Source: Elusimicrobiota bacterium
GTDB lineage: Bacteria; Elusimicrobiota; Elusimicrobia; UBA1565
Length of the DNA stretch: 55,385 bases
Reading direction: 5' to 3'
Assembly (NCBI GenBank): GCA_003450735.1
Contig: DMEZ01000024.1
Coordinates: forward strand, 1-55,385
Positions 47,233-55,385 of this stretch are shown here, piece after piece (the stretch's first letter is position 1; each line of letters opens with the position of its first letter). The position numbers and the translations under genes are program-made. The notes beneath the pieces were generated by a model, which saw only the letters and a program-made list of their open reading frames with translations, was not told where the DNA came from and ran no database searches.

Positions 47233-48671
47233 TTGGACCCGAACACCCGGATGGTGGTCCCGGCGGTGAAGGTCGTTCCAGCGCTGTTGAGCAGCTGGAC
47301 CTGCGTGATCCAGGCTGTCGTGTTGTTCCAGGTGCCCGCCCCGTTGTGGAAGAGAGGGGCCGCGGTCGCGGCGCTGCCGCGGGTGCCGCCGATGTAGACG
47401 AGCTTGGCGAGGTTGGGGATGCTCCGCACGCGCAGGTCGAAGAGGCCTCGGGTGTTGGCGTTGGCTTCCTGGAAGTTGATGAAGGTCTGCCCCGTGCTGT
47501 TTGAGGGATTACCGTTGGTGTCCGAGATCCTGTAGGCGTAGTTGGCGCCTGCATCGTTGTTGAAGCGGATGCGCGGGATGGTCGTGGCCGCGACCCCGGC
47601 GATGTGGATGAGGATGCGGAGGGTGGAGTAATAGTCGTTCTGGAAGCTGGTGGTCAGGGTGGCGGCGGCGGCGGCTAGGCTGGCGCTCGAGAGCAAAACG
47701 AAGTTGAAATCCCCGGCCGTCATGCTCCCGACGATGACCGCGTTGGAGGAGATGAACAGCGTCCCCGAGTCCGGCAGGTCGCTCAAGGTGCGCTCCGCGC
47801 TCGGGCCGATCTGCAGGCCGCCGTCCTGCACGCGGAGCCCCGAGCTCGACACCAGGCTGAAGGTCGAGACCGCCGTGAAGGACGCCGTCGCGGCCGAGAT
47901 GCCGTAGGTCGCCACCAGGCCGTTGCTCCCCTCGACGCCCAGGGTGCCGCCCTGCACCCGCATGCCGCTGGCCGAGGTCACGCTGAACACCGCGTTCCCC
48001 GTCGCCGTGAAGGTCCCGGTGGCCGCCGCGATGCCGTAGGAGACCAGGACGCCGCCCTTGCCCGAGGCCTGCAGGGTCCCGCCCCGGATGCGCATGCCGG
48101 AGCTGGCCAGCACGCCGTATTCCGTGGCGACCAGGGTGGTGAAGGTGCCGCTCGAGGCGGTCAGGCTCCCGGTCAGGGTCATCGTCCCGGCCGAGATGCC
48201 GTGCTGGATCTGCAGGTTGCCCGCGATGGTGAAGGTCGAGTAGCTCGTTCCGGCGTTGATGGGGATGTCCCGGCACGCGGCCAACTGGGTCGCGGTGAAG
48301 GCCCAGGGGGCCATCATCAAGCGCTGGCGGGGCCAGAGGGTCTCCAAGGGCTCGGCGCCGGCCGGGTCCACGTCGATTTCGAGGTAGGAGGAAGTCCCGG
48401 TGAAGAGGGTCGGCGAGAGCTGGGTCCAGGAACCCAGGAGCACGGAGAACACCCCGTCGGCCACGGGCACGGAGGGGTGGGTCTCGCTCCAGAGCGCCGA
48501 GCCGCCCGAGGGGGCGCCGTAGAGGCGGAAGTTCAGCAGGACAAGGCCGTTGCGCGGGGCGTCGGAAGCGTTCGTGAGCTTGCCCTGGAAATCGATGCGC
48601 AGGGGCGGCTGGCCGGCGTGAGCCGTGCCGAAAGCCAGGAAGAGCGCGAAAAAGCCCAGGTATGCGCGCAT
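47229..48671 (-). CDS. Secreted tail-fibre-like protein, paralogue 1 of 3
   Basis: The protein has 480 residues: signal peptide (MRAYLGFFALFLAFGTAHA), N-domain (IDFQGKLTNASDAPRNGLVLLNFRLYGAPSGGSALWSETHPSV), about three 44-residue stalk units (YGIAAATGTFTATGNAVFSVTSASGMRVQGGTLGVEGSNGLVAT) and C-domain ending TWNNTTAWITQVQLLNSAGTTFTAGTTIRVFGSK. It is the most diverged of the three and the first gene of the operon, with a promoter at 48683-48712. Presumably it is exported by the Sec pathway and oligomerises, but no anchor is visible in the sequence. Confidence 0.8.
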   Translation of the reverse strand: MRAYLGFFALFLAFGTAHAGQPPLRIDFQGKLTNASDAPRNGLVLLNFRLYGAPSGGSALWSETHPSVPVADGVFSVLLGSWTQLSPTLFTGTSSYLEIDVDPAGAEPLETLWPRQRLMMAPWAFTATQLAACRDIPINAGTSYSTFTIAGNLQIQHGISAGTMTLTGSLTASSGTFTTLVATEYGVLASSGMRIRGGTLQASGKGGVLVSYGIAAATGTFTATGNAVFSVTSASGMRVQGGTLGVEGSNGLVATYGISAATASFTAVSTFSLVSSSGLRVQDGGLQIGPSAERTLSDLPDSGTLFISSNAVIVGSMTAGDFNFVLLSSASLAAAAATLTTSFQNDYYSTLRILIHIAGVAATTIPRIRFNNDAGANYAYRISDTNGNPSNSTGQTFINFQEANANTRGLFDLRVRSIPNLAKLVYIGGTRGSAATAAPLFHNGAGTWNNTTAWITQVQLLNSAGTTFTAGTTIRVFGSK

Positions 48672-48682
48672 GCGTACGACTT

Positions 48683-48712
48683 AGTATATAGCGCGCAGGC
48701 GAGCGTTAACAA
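48683..48712 (-). promoter_or_regulatory. Promoter of the tail-fibre-like/FN3 operon (TTGTTA-18-TATACT)
   Basis: On the minus strand TTGTTA (48712-48707), 18 bases, then TATACT (48688-48683). The -10 ends 11 bases before ATG 48671, so the leader would be about 4 bases. A single promoter would serve about 9.7 kb. Confidence 0.55.
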
Positions 48713-48761
48713 GCGAATTTATTGCGATTTCTGGAGCCGCCGCCCGCCCTTACTCCGCGCT

Positions 48762-49127
48762 TTACGTCCGTGTCAGGCGGCGCACGGCGGCCAGCAGGGC
48801 CTTGGCGCGGAAGGGCTTCGAGAGATAGCCGTCCCCCCGGGCCTCGAGGGCCTTCGGAAGGCCCTCGGTTTCGCCGACGGCAGTCAGGAATAGGACGGGG
48901 ATGCTGCTGAAGGCGGGGCGCCCTTTCAGGCGGCGGCAGAGCCGCCAGCCGTCTTCTCCGGGGAGGCCCGCGTCCATGACGATCAAGTCCGGATGGTAGG
49001 CCGCCACCGCCTCCAGGAAGCCCTCGCCGTCCGGGAGCGCGACGACTTCGTACTCCTTTTGGAGCACCAGCTGGATTGCCTCCCGCAGTCCCGGATCGTC
49101 GTCTACGACCAGGATGACATGGCTCAT
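48762..49127 (-). CDS. Single-domain response regulator (receiver)
   Basis: The protein has 121 residues, CheY-like. Acidic pocket VVDDD, phosphoacceptor Asp52 (LIVMDAGLPG), Thr in FLTAVGE and Lys in LSKPF are all intact. No output domain is present, so it signals by protein contact. ATG 49127 overlaps the histidine-kinase stop (ATGA); the two are an obvious pair. Confidence 0.93.
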   Translation of the reverse strand: MSHVILVVDDDPGLREAIQLVLQKEYEVVALPDGEGFLEAVAAYHPDLIVMDAGLPGEDGWRLCRRLKGRPAFSSIPVLFLTAVGETEGLPKALEARGDGYLSKPFRAKALLAAVRRLTRT

Positions 49128-50521
49128 GAGGCCTCCGCGCTCTCGGTGGAAGCCGGCCCCGGTTGTCCCGCCGCGGGCATCGACAGGGTGAAGGTCGTGC
49201 CGCGGCCGTTCCCCGACTCCACCGTGAGGGTCGAATCGTGCCGCTCGGCGGTGAGCTTGCAGAACGCCAGGCCGAGACCGACGTTGCTGGAGGCTTGGCC
49301 GCTGGTCGCGTACCTGTTGAACAGCAAATCCAGGTGCTTCGCGGAGATCCCCGGGCCGTCGTCGTGCACGAAGATCTCCATCCGCCGAGCCTCCCCGCGG
49401 ACTCGCAAACCCAGGGTCACGGGGGTGCCTTCCGGCGAGTATTCGATCGCGTTCATGACGAGGTTGCCGATCAGGCGCCTCAGCATGTTCCGGTCGCCGT
49501 AGACGAAGAGGGCGCCGGCCTCCGCGGGGACATCCGCTTTGAAAATGCGTCCGAAGTGCCGGACGACGAGGGCGCTCTCCTCGGCGCATTCCTTCAGGAA
49601 ATCCGCCGCGGGGATGCGCGTCTTCTGCAGCGGGGCTTCCGTGTTGTTGAGGCGCGCGATCTGGAGCATGTCCTCGATCATGGCTTTGAGGCGCAGCACC
49701 GCCTTGTCGGCCATGCGCAGGGCCTTGTTGTGGCCGAGGCCGGAACTGTTCGAAGCCCCGGGCTCGGCGATGGTCGAGAGGACGGTCTTGAGCACCGTCA
49801 GGGGCTGCTTGAGGTCGTGGATGACCATGTTCGTGAGGTCGTTCTTCTGGCGCTCCACGCCCTCGCGCAGGGAGGCCTCTTCTTCCAGGCGCGCGCGCTG
49901 CTTCTTGAAGGCCGCCAGGACGCGCGCCAGCTCCGAACGGCGGAACAGGCGCGGGGGTTCCTCGGGGAGGGGTGAAGCGGTGTTCTCGAGGTGGCCGACG
50001 AATTCGTCGAGCTGGCGGCCCAGCAGGGCGCCGAGATACCACGAGACCAGGGCCAGGAGCGCGATGGCGAGGCCCGCCATCAGGAGGCTGCGGGTGAAGA
50101 TATCGCGCAGGCCCCGGTGGAGCTTGCGCAGGGAGAGCCCAAGCCGGATGGTCCCATAGGTTGTCCCGTCTTCGCTGATCTCATGGAGCAAGGGCAGGCG
50201 GTCGGCGGCGCTTTCGGTCCGGTAGCGTTCGGGCTTCGCCACGTTGGCGTAAAGGGGGGCTCCCTCCCTGTCGCTGATGAGGATGTAGTCGACATCCGGG
50301 AGTTTGGACAAAAGGTCGATGGTCGTCTTGTCCAGGGGGGACTGGTCTATCAGGTGCGGCAGGGCCACCGCCGCGATCGACTCCTCGATGACTTGCGCGC
50401 GGGTCTCGAGCCGGTTGTAGAGGAACTCGCGCGTGGCCCGCTCTCGGTCTACGACCATGGCCAGCAAGCCCAGCGCGCCGACGGAGAAGACCGCCAGGGA
50501 GAGCAAACTCCGGATCCTCAT
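49124..50521 (-). CDS. Membrane sensor histidine kinase
   Basis: The protein has 465 residues. Membrane helix 1 (5-23) and helix 2 (144-165) flank an extracytoplasmic domain of about 120 residues containing LPDVDYILISDREGAPLYANV, a single-Cache-like pattern. A coiled coil (KKQRARLEEEASLREGVERQK) precedes the HisKA box VIHDLKQPL (His235). The ATPase has NLVMNAIEYSPEG, DDGPGIS and VGLGLAFCK. ATG 50521 starts the first membrane helix; a longer in-frame start (50611) would run into the LysR gene and is rejected. Its partner is the receiver downstream. Confidence 0.93.
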   Translation of the reverse strand: MRIRSLLSLAVFSVGALGLLAMVVDRERATREFLYNRLETRAQVIEESIAAVALPHLIDQSPLDKTTIDLLSKLPDVDYILISDREGAPLYANVAKPERYRTESAADRLPLLHEISEDGTTYGTIRLGLSLRKLHRGLRDIFTRSLLMAGLAIALLALVSWYLGALLGRQLDEFVGHLENTASPLPEEPPRLFRRSELARVLAAFKKQRARLEEEASLREGVERQKNDLTNMVIHDLKQPLTVLKTVLSTIAEPGASNSSGLGHNKALRMADKAVLRLKAMIEDMLQIARLNNTEAPLQKTRIPAADFLKECAEESALVVRHFGRIFKADVPAEAGALFVYGDRNMLRRLIGNLVMNAIEYSPEGTPVTLGLRVRGEARRMEIFVHDDGPGISAKHLDLLFNRYATSGQASSNVGLGLAFCKLTAERHDSTLTVESGNGRGTTFTLSMPAAGQPGPASTESAEAS

Positions 50522-50591
50522 GCCCACAGGATAGCAGGGGCCGTAGTATTTATAAAGCCGATAATAGTGATATATACTATCGGTATTGACA
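50522..50591. promoter_or_regulatory. Divergent regulatory region between sensor kinase and LysR gene
   Basis: These 70 bases are AT-rich. ccgataatagtgatatatactatcgg (50558-50583) is an imperfect dyad (CCGATA...TATCGG with ATAGT/ACTAT inside), the size expected of a LysR operator. TATACT at 50573-50578 is the likely LysR -10, ending 13 bases before its ATG. Confidence 0.45.
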
Positions 50592-51497
50592 ATGGTTCCA
50601 GTCAATTTCAATCAGCTCTACTACTTCTGGGTCATCGCCAAGGCGGGGAGCATCACCGCCGCGACGAGGATCCTCCTGCTCAACCAGTCCACCCTGAGCC
50701 AGCAGCTCAAGCAGCTCGAGACGGCCTTGGGGAAGCGCCTCCTTCTGAGGTCCCGGCACGGCGCGGAGCTGACCGAAGAGGGACGGTTCGCGTACGAACA
50801 CTGCGAGAAGATCTTTACGCAGGCGGAAGAGCTGCTGGGAGGCTTGCGCTCAGGGCTGCCGCGTCGGCCTGCGGCGCTCAGGATCGGCTACAGCCGGGCG
50901 ATCTCAGGAGAGAGGGTGTTCCGATTCAGCCGCTTCGTCGAACGGCTGGACCGGGAGGTCTCGGCCAGGGTGGTCTCGGGAACGCCCGAGGAGCTGGAGG
51001 AGAGGCTCAGGCGGCGCGCGGTGGACATCGTCCTCTCGGACGTGGACATGGCGGTCGGCGCGGGGAGGGATTGCCGCTCGCGCCTGGTCGGGAGCGTCCC
51101 GCATTTCTTCGTGGCCGCTCCCGCCTTGAAGCTCGCAGCCGACCGGTTCCCCCAAGTCCTCGCCGAAGTCCCCCTGCTGCTGCGGCCTCCGGAGAACGCC
51201 ATACGCAAGGAAGTCGAGCGCTTCCTGCACCGGCACGGCATCCTGCCGAAGGTCCGGGCGGAGGTGGAGGATCCCAATCTCATCCTTGCGATGATTTTAG
51301 ACGGGGCGGGGGTCGGCATCCTCGGCACGCTCATCATCCAAAAGCATGTGGAGCGCGGCCGGCTGATCAAGCTGCACGCCCGGCCTATCGGCATCCGGCA
51401 GAACCTGTGGCTTCTGGCCTCGAGCCACCCCAACGGCAGCGAGCGCGTACAGGCCCTCATCGACAAGCTGATGTCGGGGTACCGGCTGGGTTTGTGA
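50592..51497 (+). CDS. LysR-family transcriptional regulator, NhaR-like
   Basis: The protein has 301 residues. The N-terminal winged helix-turn-helix (FNQLYYFWVIAKAGSITAATRILLLNQSTLSQQLKQLETALGKRLLLR) resembles the NhaR branch. A periplasmic-binding-like effector domain follows. NhaR responds to sodium and pH in E. coli, but no antiporter gene is near. It is divergent from the histidine kinase, which it may regulate, and it converges on the trehalose gene with a 14-base gap. Confidence 0.92.
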   Translation: MVPVNFNQLYYFWVIAKAGSITAATRILLLNQSTLSQQLKQLETALGKRLLLRSRHGAELTEEGRFAYEHCEKIFTQAEELLGGLRSGLPRRPAALRIGYSRAISGERVFRFSRFVERLDREVSARVVSGTPEELEERLRRRAVDIVLSDVDMAVGAGRDCRSRLVGSVPHFFVAAPALKLAADRFPQVLAEVPLLLRPPENAIRKEVERFLHRHGILPKVRAEVEDPNLILAMILDGAGVGILGTLIIQKHVERGRLIKLHARPIGIRQNLWLLASSHPNGSERVQALIDKLMSGYRLGL

Positions 51498-51511
51498 TCC
51501 CGGGATAGGCC

Positions 51512-53755
51512 CTAGACGGGCCCCGGCGTTCTTTCCAGGCGGACCTGCGTCAGCTCGGTGACCAGGTTCCCCACCCAGCGATAGATGTTGTTCTCCCGGA
51601 CGACCTCCCGCATGCGCTTCATGCGGGAGGACTTCTCCTCGGGTTCCATCTCGAGGGCGTAGCGGAGGGCCTCGGCCGTCCCCTCGGCGTCGTAGGGGTT
51701 CACGATGAGCGCGTCCCTCAGCTCCCGGGAGGCCCCCGCGAAGCGGCTCAAGATCAAGACCCCGCTCTCGTCGTCCCGGGAGGCCACGAACTCCTTGGCC
51801 ACCAGGTTCATCCCATCGTGCAGGGAGGTGACCATGCAGAGATCGGCCAGCTTGAAGAAAGGCAGGATCTCTTGGTGGCTGTGGTGCTTCTGGAGATAGA
51901 CGATGGGCTTCCAGTCCTTGGCCTTGAACTTCCAGTTGATGCGCTCGGCTTCGGCTTCCACCTCGGCCAGGAAGTCGTGGTAGCGCTTGATGTGGGTGCG
52001 GCTGGGCGCGCCGAGCTGGATGAAGGTGAACTCGCCCACGTAGGCGGGGTATTTCTCCAGGAAGCGTTCGATGGCGCGGAAGCGCTCCAGGACGCCCTTC
52101 GTGTAGTCCATGCGCTCCACGCCGATGCCCAGGAAGCGCGCCTTGGTGCCCAGGTCCTTCAGGAGCGTCGCCCGGTCGGGGCCGGAGGGCTGCTCCTGGG
52201 AGGCGGCGGGGAAGGCGATGCTGATGGGGAAAGGCTTGACCAGGGTGGAGTGCCCCTCCTTGGTCACGGCGAAGCGTTCCCAGTCGATGCGGGATTCCAA
52301 GGCGCGGTCCACCGTGTCGAGGAAGTTGTTGCAGTGGAACTGGGTGTGGAATCCCAGCAGGTCGGCTCCCAGCATGCCGAAGAGCAGCTCCCTCTGCCAG
52401 GGGCAGATGCCGAACGCCTCGGGGTTGGTCCAGGGGATGTGCCAGAACAGGGCGATGCGGGCGTCGGGACGCCGGGTCTTGATGAGGCGGGGCAGCAGGG
52501 CGAAGTGGTAGTCCTGGATGAGCACGCAGGGGTCCTCGATGCCCTCGAGCTCCTCCAGCACGGCCTGGGCGAACTTCTCGTTGGCCTTCTGGTAGTACGC
52601 CCAGTCCTCGCTCCGGAAGATGGGGCGGGTGTGGGCGATGTGGCAGAGCGGCCAAAGGCCTTCGTTGGAGAAGCCGTAGTAGTAGCCGTTCTCCTCCTCC
52701 TTGCTCAGAAGCACCCGGCGGAGCGTGTAGGAGGGGTCCTCGACCGGCACGCGGAGGCGGCCGCGCTCGTCGGCCGTCTCCCAGTCCGCGTCGCCGGCGC
52801 CATGGGCGATCCAGGTGCCGCCGGCGGCCCGGAGCACCGGGTCGAGCGCGGTCACGAGCCCGCCGGCGGGGACGATGACCTCGACCTTGCGGCCGCGGCG
52901 CAGGTGCATGTAGGGCTCGCGGTTCGAGACGACGAAGAGGGGCTTGCTTTGGAGCTTGGTCTTCAGGTGCTCCTTGAGCCGCTCCGGCGTCCAGAGGGAC
53001 TCGGCGGCCTGGCGCAGGCGCGCCTCCTCCCCGGCGGCGTCCTTGGCGGCCCGCAGGTGGCGGGCGAAGGTCGTGACCTCGTGGGCGAGCGGGGCGAAGA
53101 GGTCCTCCTTGGGCAGCTGCAGGACCCCCTCCAGCTCACCGGCGCGCAGCTTCTTCATCCACTCCGCCGTCTTGGCGATGGGCCCCACGATGCTCCAGCG
53201 CACCACGAGCAGGGTGACCAGCGAGATCAAAACCATCTGGATCACCACGCGGAAGAACGTGTGCTTCCGGATGAGCGCCAGCCGCTCTTCGATGAACTCC
53301 GCGCCGTGGACGATGACCAGGGCGCCGGAGGTCTTCCCCTCGCTCAGCAAGGGCAGGGCGTAGAGGTGCAGCTTGCGGCCGTGCAGGTCCGCGAACTGGT
53401 TGGAGTCCGTCCCCTCGGCCAAGGCCTTGCGGACGGCCTTCGGCGTGTCGGTCAGGGCCTGGGAGAGGCTCTCGGTGACGGCCAGTCGCCCGGCCTGGGC
53501 GTCGTAGATGGCGACCCCGGCCAGGCGCTCCCGGTTGCCGAACTTCTCGACGAGACGCTGGACCCGCACCGGCTGGTTCTTCTCCAGGAGCGGCTCCACG
53601 GCCTCCTGCAGGCTCAGCGCGAGCACGCGGGAGCGGCGGACGATCTCCTCCTCCTGGCGCTGGCGCTCCTGGATGACCTGGAAGTAGGCCGACCCTCCCG
53701 CAACGGCGGCGACGACCAGGGCCAGCGAGACGATGAGACGCAGGGTGATCTTCAT
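51512..53755 (-). CDS. Membrane sensor-HAMP fused to trehalose-6-phosphate synthase (GT20)
   Basis: The protein has 747 residues. Membrane helix 1 (5-24), an extracytoplasmic sensor region (25-167), membrane helix 2 (168-189) and a HAMP-like segment (about 186-238: VGPIAKTAEWMKKLRAGELEG) precede the GT20 domain (about 273-740). GT20 motifs are VVSNREP, PAGGLVTALDP, WPLCHI, IQDYHFALLPR, FWHIPWTNPEAFG, LGFHTQ, GVERMDYTKG and TSLHDGMNLVAKEFVA. This makes trehalose-6-phosphate (or a related glycosyl phosphate) from UDP-glucose-type donors. No OtsB phosphatase domain is attached or nearby. ATG 53755 overlaps the maltokinase stop (ATGA). Confidence 0.88.
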   Translation of the reverse strand: MKITLRLIVSLALVVAAVAGGSAYFQVIQERQRQEEEIVRRSRVLALSLQEAVEPLLEKNQPVRVQRLVEKFGNRERLAGVAIYDAQAGRLAVTESLSQALTDTPKAVRKALAEGTDSNQFADLHGRKLHLYALPLLSEGKTSGALVIVHGAEFIEERLALIRKHTFFRVVIQMVLISLVTLLVVRWSIVGPIAKTAEWMKKLRAGELEGVLQLPKEDLFAPLAHEVTTFARHLRAAKDAAGEEARLRQAAESLWTPERLKEHLKTKLQSKPLFVVSNREPYMHLRRGRKVEVIVPAGGLVTALDPVLRAAGGTWIAHGAGDADWETADERGRLRVPVEDPSYTLRRVLLSKEEENGYYYGFSNEGLWPLCHIAHTRPIFRSEDWAYYQKANEKFAQAVLEELEGIEDPCVLIQDYHFALLPRLIKTRRPDARIALFWHIPWTNPEAFGICPWQRELLFGMLGADLLGFHTQFHCNNFLDTVDRALESRIDWERFAVTKEGHSTLVKPFPISIAFPAASQEQPSGPDRATLLKDLGTKARFLGIGVERMDYTKGVLERFRAIERFLEKYPAYVGEFTFIQLGAPSRTHIKRYHDFLAEVEAEAERINWKFKAKDWKPIVYLQKHHSHQEILPFFKLADLCMVTSLHDGMNLVAKEFVASRDDESGVLILSRFAGASRELRDALIVNPYDAEGTAEALRYALEMEPEEKSSRMKRMREVVRENNIYRWVGNLVTELTQVRLERTPGPV

Positions 53756-55385
53756 CTGTCCTCCAGGAGTTGGGCCGCCCCTTTGAGCGGCAGGATGGCC
53801 CAGTCCGGATGGCTGACGACTTCGCTGCGGAGCTCCTCGAGAGCGCGTTCGAGGAGGAGCACCCTCAGCATGAGGTCCATCTCCTTGCGCGTCTTCGGCA
53901 GGAAGGAGCCCGCTTCCGCGGACTTCAGGTAGGACCTCAGGAAGGAGGAGGACACCCACTGGTACCAGAAGCGGGCCGGGGGCTCCAGGAGAGGGACGTC
54001 CTCGGCGCGGGAGACCCCGACCCGCCCCAAGAGCACCGTGTAGGCCGCGAAATGGAAGGAGCGGAGCATGCAGGCCGCGTCCCGCAGGGGGGAGCGCTTG
54101 ACCCGCCGCACCTGGAGCGCGCGGTCGGCGGGCCCTTCGAAGTCGAAGATCTGGAAGTCCGCCCCGGTGTAGAGCAGCTGCTTGAGATGGTAGTCGTTGT
54201 GGCAGCGGATCCTCGAGCCGGAGAGCTTCGCTCCCGTGAGGGCCTTCAGGCGCTGGAGGATCTCGCTCTCCCGGCCCAGGAGCGCCTGCGCCTCCGGGCG
54301 GTGGGGCTGCGGGAGGGTGGCGAGGCGCTGGCGCAGAAGGTCCATCGCGTCGAGGGCGCGGTTGCGCATGGACTGGTGGATGGCCCGCTGGGAGAGCTCG
54401 GTGAAGGGCTCCGGCGCGAAGGCGGGGTCGCCGGTCTCGCTTGCGAGGGCCAGATGGAGCTCGGCCGTCCGGCGCCCAAGCAGGCGCGCGGTCTCCAGGT
54501 AGGAGCCGATGCGCTCGACGGCGAGCGGGTCGGGGTCCCGGTCGATGAGGGCCAGCGGGTCGTTCACCAGCCCGAGCCGTTCCTGGGGGACCGGCGGCGC
54601 CGCCAGGGTCTCCTCGAAATAGCGCCTCAGCGAGTCGAGCGTGAACTGCCAGGCGTCCCCGCGGTTGGGCACGTAGCCGTGGAGCACGGCCAGGGTCCAG
54701 GGCTCGTCGCTCCGGCATCGGTAGGCGATCTCGCCCTCGAGGGAGGGGGATTGGCGGAAGCCCTTCTTCGAGAGGAAGCGTCCGATCTCGACGTCCGGGC
54801 TGCTCCCGCTCTCGATGCGGCGGAAGAGCTTGAGGACCAGGCTGTCTCCGAAAGTGATCGTCGTGTTCTTCTGCTCCACCTTGGCCGGGCTGGGCTGCAG
54901 CCCGCTCTCGGGCGCGGCGGCCAGCCCTGGGGAGGGAGACATCAGGACCTCGCCCGAGCGCCCCTTGAGCCGCGCTCCGCGGCGCAAGGCCGCCAGGAGG
55001 GCCGAGCAGAACGAGGGGTCCGCGGCGGCGTCGAAGAGCGCAAAGCAGCCGGCCCCCTTCCCGGTCCGGGCCTGGAGGTTGGCGATGACGCTGAAGGGGT
55101 TGGCCTGCCGGATGCGCTCGGCCTCCTCCGCGCAGGCGCAGGAGACGGGCAGGAGGTAGGACTCGGGAGCCGCGTCCAGGTACTCCACCCGCAGCAAAAG
55201 CAGCCGGGCGGACTTCCCGCTTCCGTAGTCGAAAGGGACCGCGTCCAGGATGCGCAGGGCGCGCGGCTGGTGGGCGCGCCCCTCGAACCAGCGCCGGCCG
55301 CGCAGGTAGGAGAGCAGGGCGTCCTTGACGCGGCGGCCGGCCTTCTCCGAGAACAGGCTCTCCCACTCTCCGCCCGCCTCGAGCG
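53752..55385 (-). CDS. Maltokinase, probably C-terminal half of a TreS-maltokinase fusion (5' end outside)
   Basis: The reading frame is open to the right window edge; 543 residues are visible. It begins in the TreS/maltokinase junction (WESLFSEKAGRRVKDALLSYLRGRRWFEG) and continues through the N-cap (LLLRVEYLDAAPESYLLPV), the ATP-site Lys (GDSLVLKLFRRIESGSSPDVEIGRFL), the catalytic loop CHNDYHLKQLL and metal-binding IFDFEGPADRAL, then SPLRDAACMLRSFHFAA. Maltokinase phosphorylates maltose to maltose-1-phosphate, the GlgE donor for alpha-glucan. Canonical HGDYH reads HNDYH, keeping the Asp. An internal start at 55197 is unlikely because conserved residues precede it. Confidence 0.85.
   Translation of the reverse strand, partial: LEAGGEWESLFSEKAGRRVKDALLSYLRGRRWFEGRAHQPRALRILDAVPFDYGSGKSARLLLLRVEYLDAAPESYLLPVSCACAEEAERIRQANPFSVIANLQARTGKGAGCFALFDAAADPSFCSALLAALRRGARLKGRSGEVLMSPSPGLAAAPESGLQPSPAKVEQKNTTITFGDSLVLKLFRRIESGSSPDVEIGRFLSKKGFRQSPSLEGEIAYRCRSDEPWTLAVLHGYVPNRGDAWQFTLDSLRRYFEETLAAPPVPQERLGLVNDPLALIDRDPDPLAVERIGSYLETARLLGRRTAELHLALASETGDPAFAPEPFTELSQRAIHQSMRNRALDAMDLLRQRLATLPQPHRPEAQALLGRESEILQRLKALTGAKLSGSRIRCHNDYHLKQLLYTGADFQIFDFEGPADRALQVRRVKRSPLRDAACMLRSFHFAAYTVLLGRVGVSRAEDVPLLEPPARFWYQWVSSSFLRSYLKSAEAGSFLPKTRKEMDLMLRVLLLERALEELRSEVVSHPDWAILPLKGAAQLLEDR

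Noticed and set aside
38932..48671. Prophage or tailocin remnant
   Set aside because: Every protein has a signal peptide, and there is no terminase, capsid, sheath, baseplate, holin or integrase gene. Only the C-terminal domains resemble tail fibres.
50522..50611. Histidine kinase starting at 50611
   Set aside because: It would add 30 residues and overlap the LysR gene start and its regulatory region. ATG 50521 begins directly at the first membrane helix.

Overview
The window looks like a 55 kb piece of a high-GC (roughly two-thirds G+C by eye) Gram-negative-type bacterial chromosome that includes a probable replication-origin neighbourhood. An Elusimicrobiota-like organism is my best guess. 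It rests on a giant secreted fibronectin-type-III protein with an Elusimicrobia-style N-terminus, serial secreted proteins that start with the 'YQGRLLD...' domain, and the hpf-hprK-rapZ-PTS order next to dnaA. This placement is an inference; a deltaproteobacterial or other deep-branching Gram-negative relative is not excluded. I saw no rRNA, tRNA, CRISPR array, insertion sequence or prophage.

Layout. 1-2219: an M28-type secreted peptidase cut by the window edge, and a divergently transcribed secreted protein made of charged heptads plus a Gly-rich tail. 2424-13164 (minus): one tightly packed run hpf-hprK-rapZ-EIIA-EIIB-EIIC-EIID-HPr-EI-lepA-lepB-nfeD, i.e. ribosome hibernation, a complete mannose-class PTS with its HPr kinase, then translation and export functions. 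13165-25244 (plus): dnaA-dnaN-dciA(DUF721)-gyrB-gyrA-archease-rtcB-secreted protein-serS. The hpf/dnaA gap carries divergent promoters and a cluster of DnaA boxes and is the best oriC candidate.

25345-31044 (minus): parA-parB-secreted protein-asd-two secreted proteins. parA has a perfect consensus promoter, parS-like palindromes and clearly lower G+C than its surroundings. 31248-34232: polyamine genes (aguB-aguA on plus, a deoxyhypusine-synthase-like enzyme converging on them), followed by a probable HAD-fold pseudoenzyme, tatD, two small proteins, an RCK-domain membrane protein without a potassium filter, and a HEAT-repeat protein.

38932-48671 (minus): a surface-protein operon of about 9.7 kb, made of three tandem paralogues (signal peptide, shared N-domain, repeat-built stalk, phage-tail-fibre-like C-terminus) followed by a 1802-residue FN3/Gly-rich protein. 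This is the most unusual system in the window. 48762-51497: an orphan histidine kinase/receiver pair divergent from a LysR regulator. 51512-55385 (minus): a maltokinase (probably the C-terminal part of a TreS-maltokinase fusion) coupled to a trehalose-6-phosphate synthase that carries its own membrane sensor and HAMP module.

Two patterns run through the window. Genes inside operons overlap by 1-4 bases (ATGA, GTGA, TGATG), implying translational coupling. Genes at the head of units often have a -10-like hexamer only 6-15 bases before the start codon, implying very short or absent mRNA leaders.
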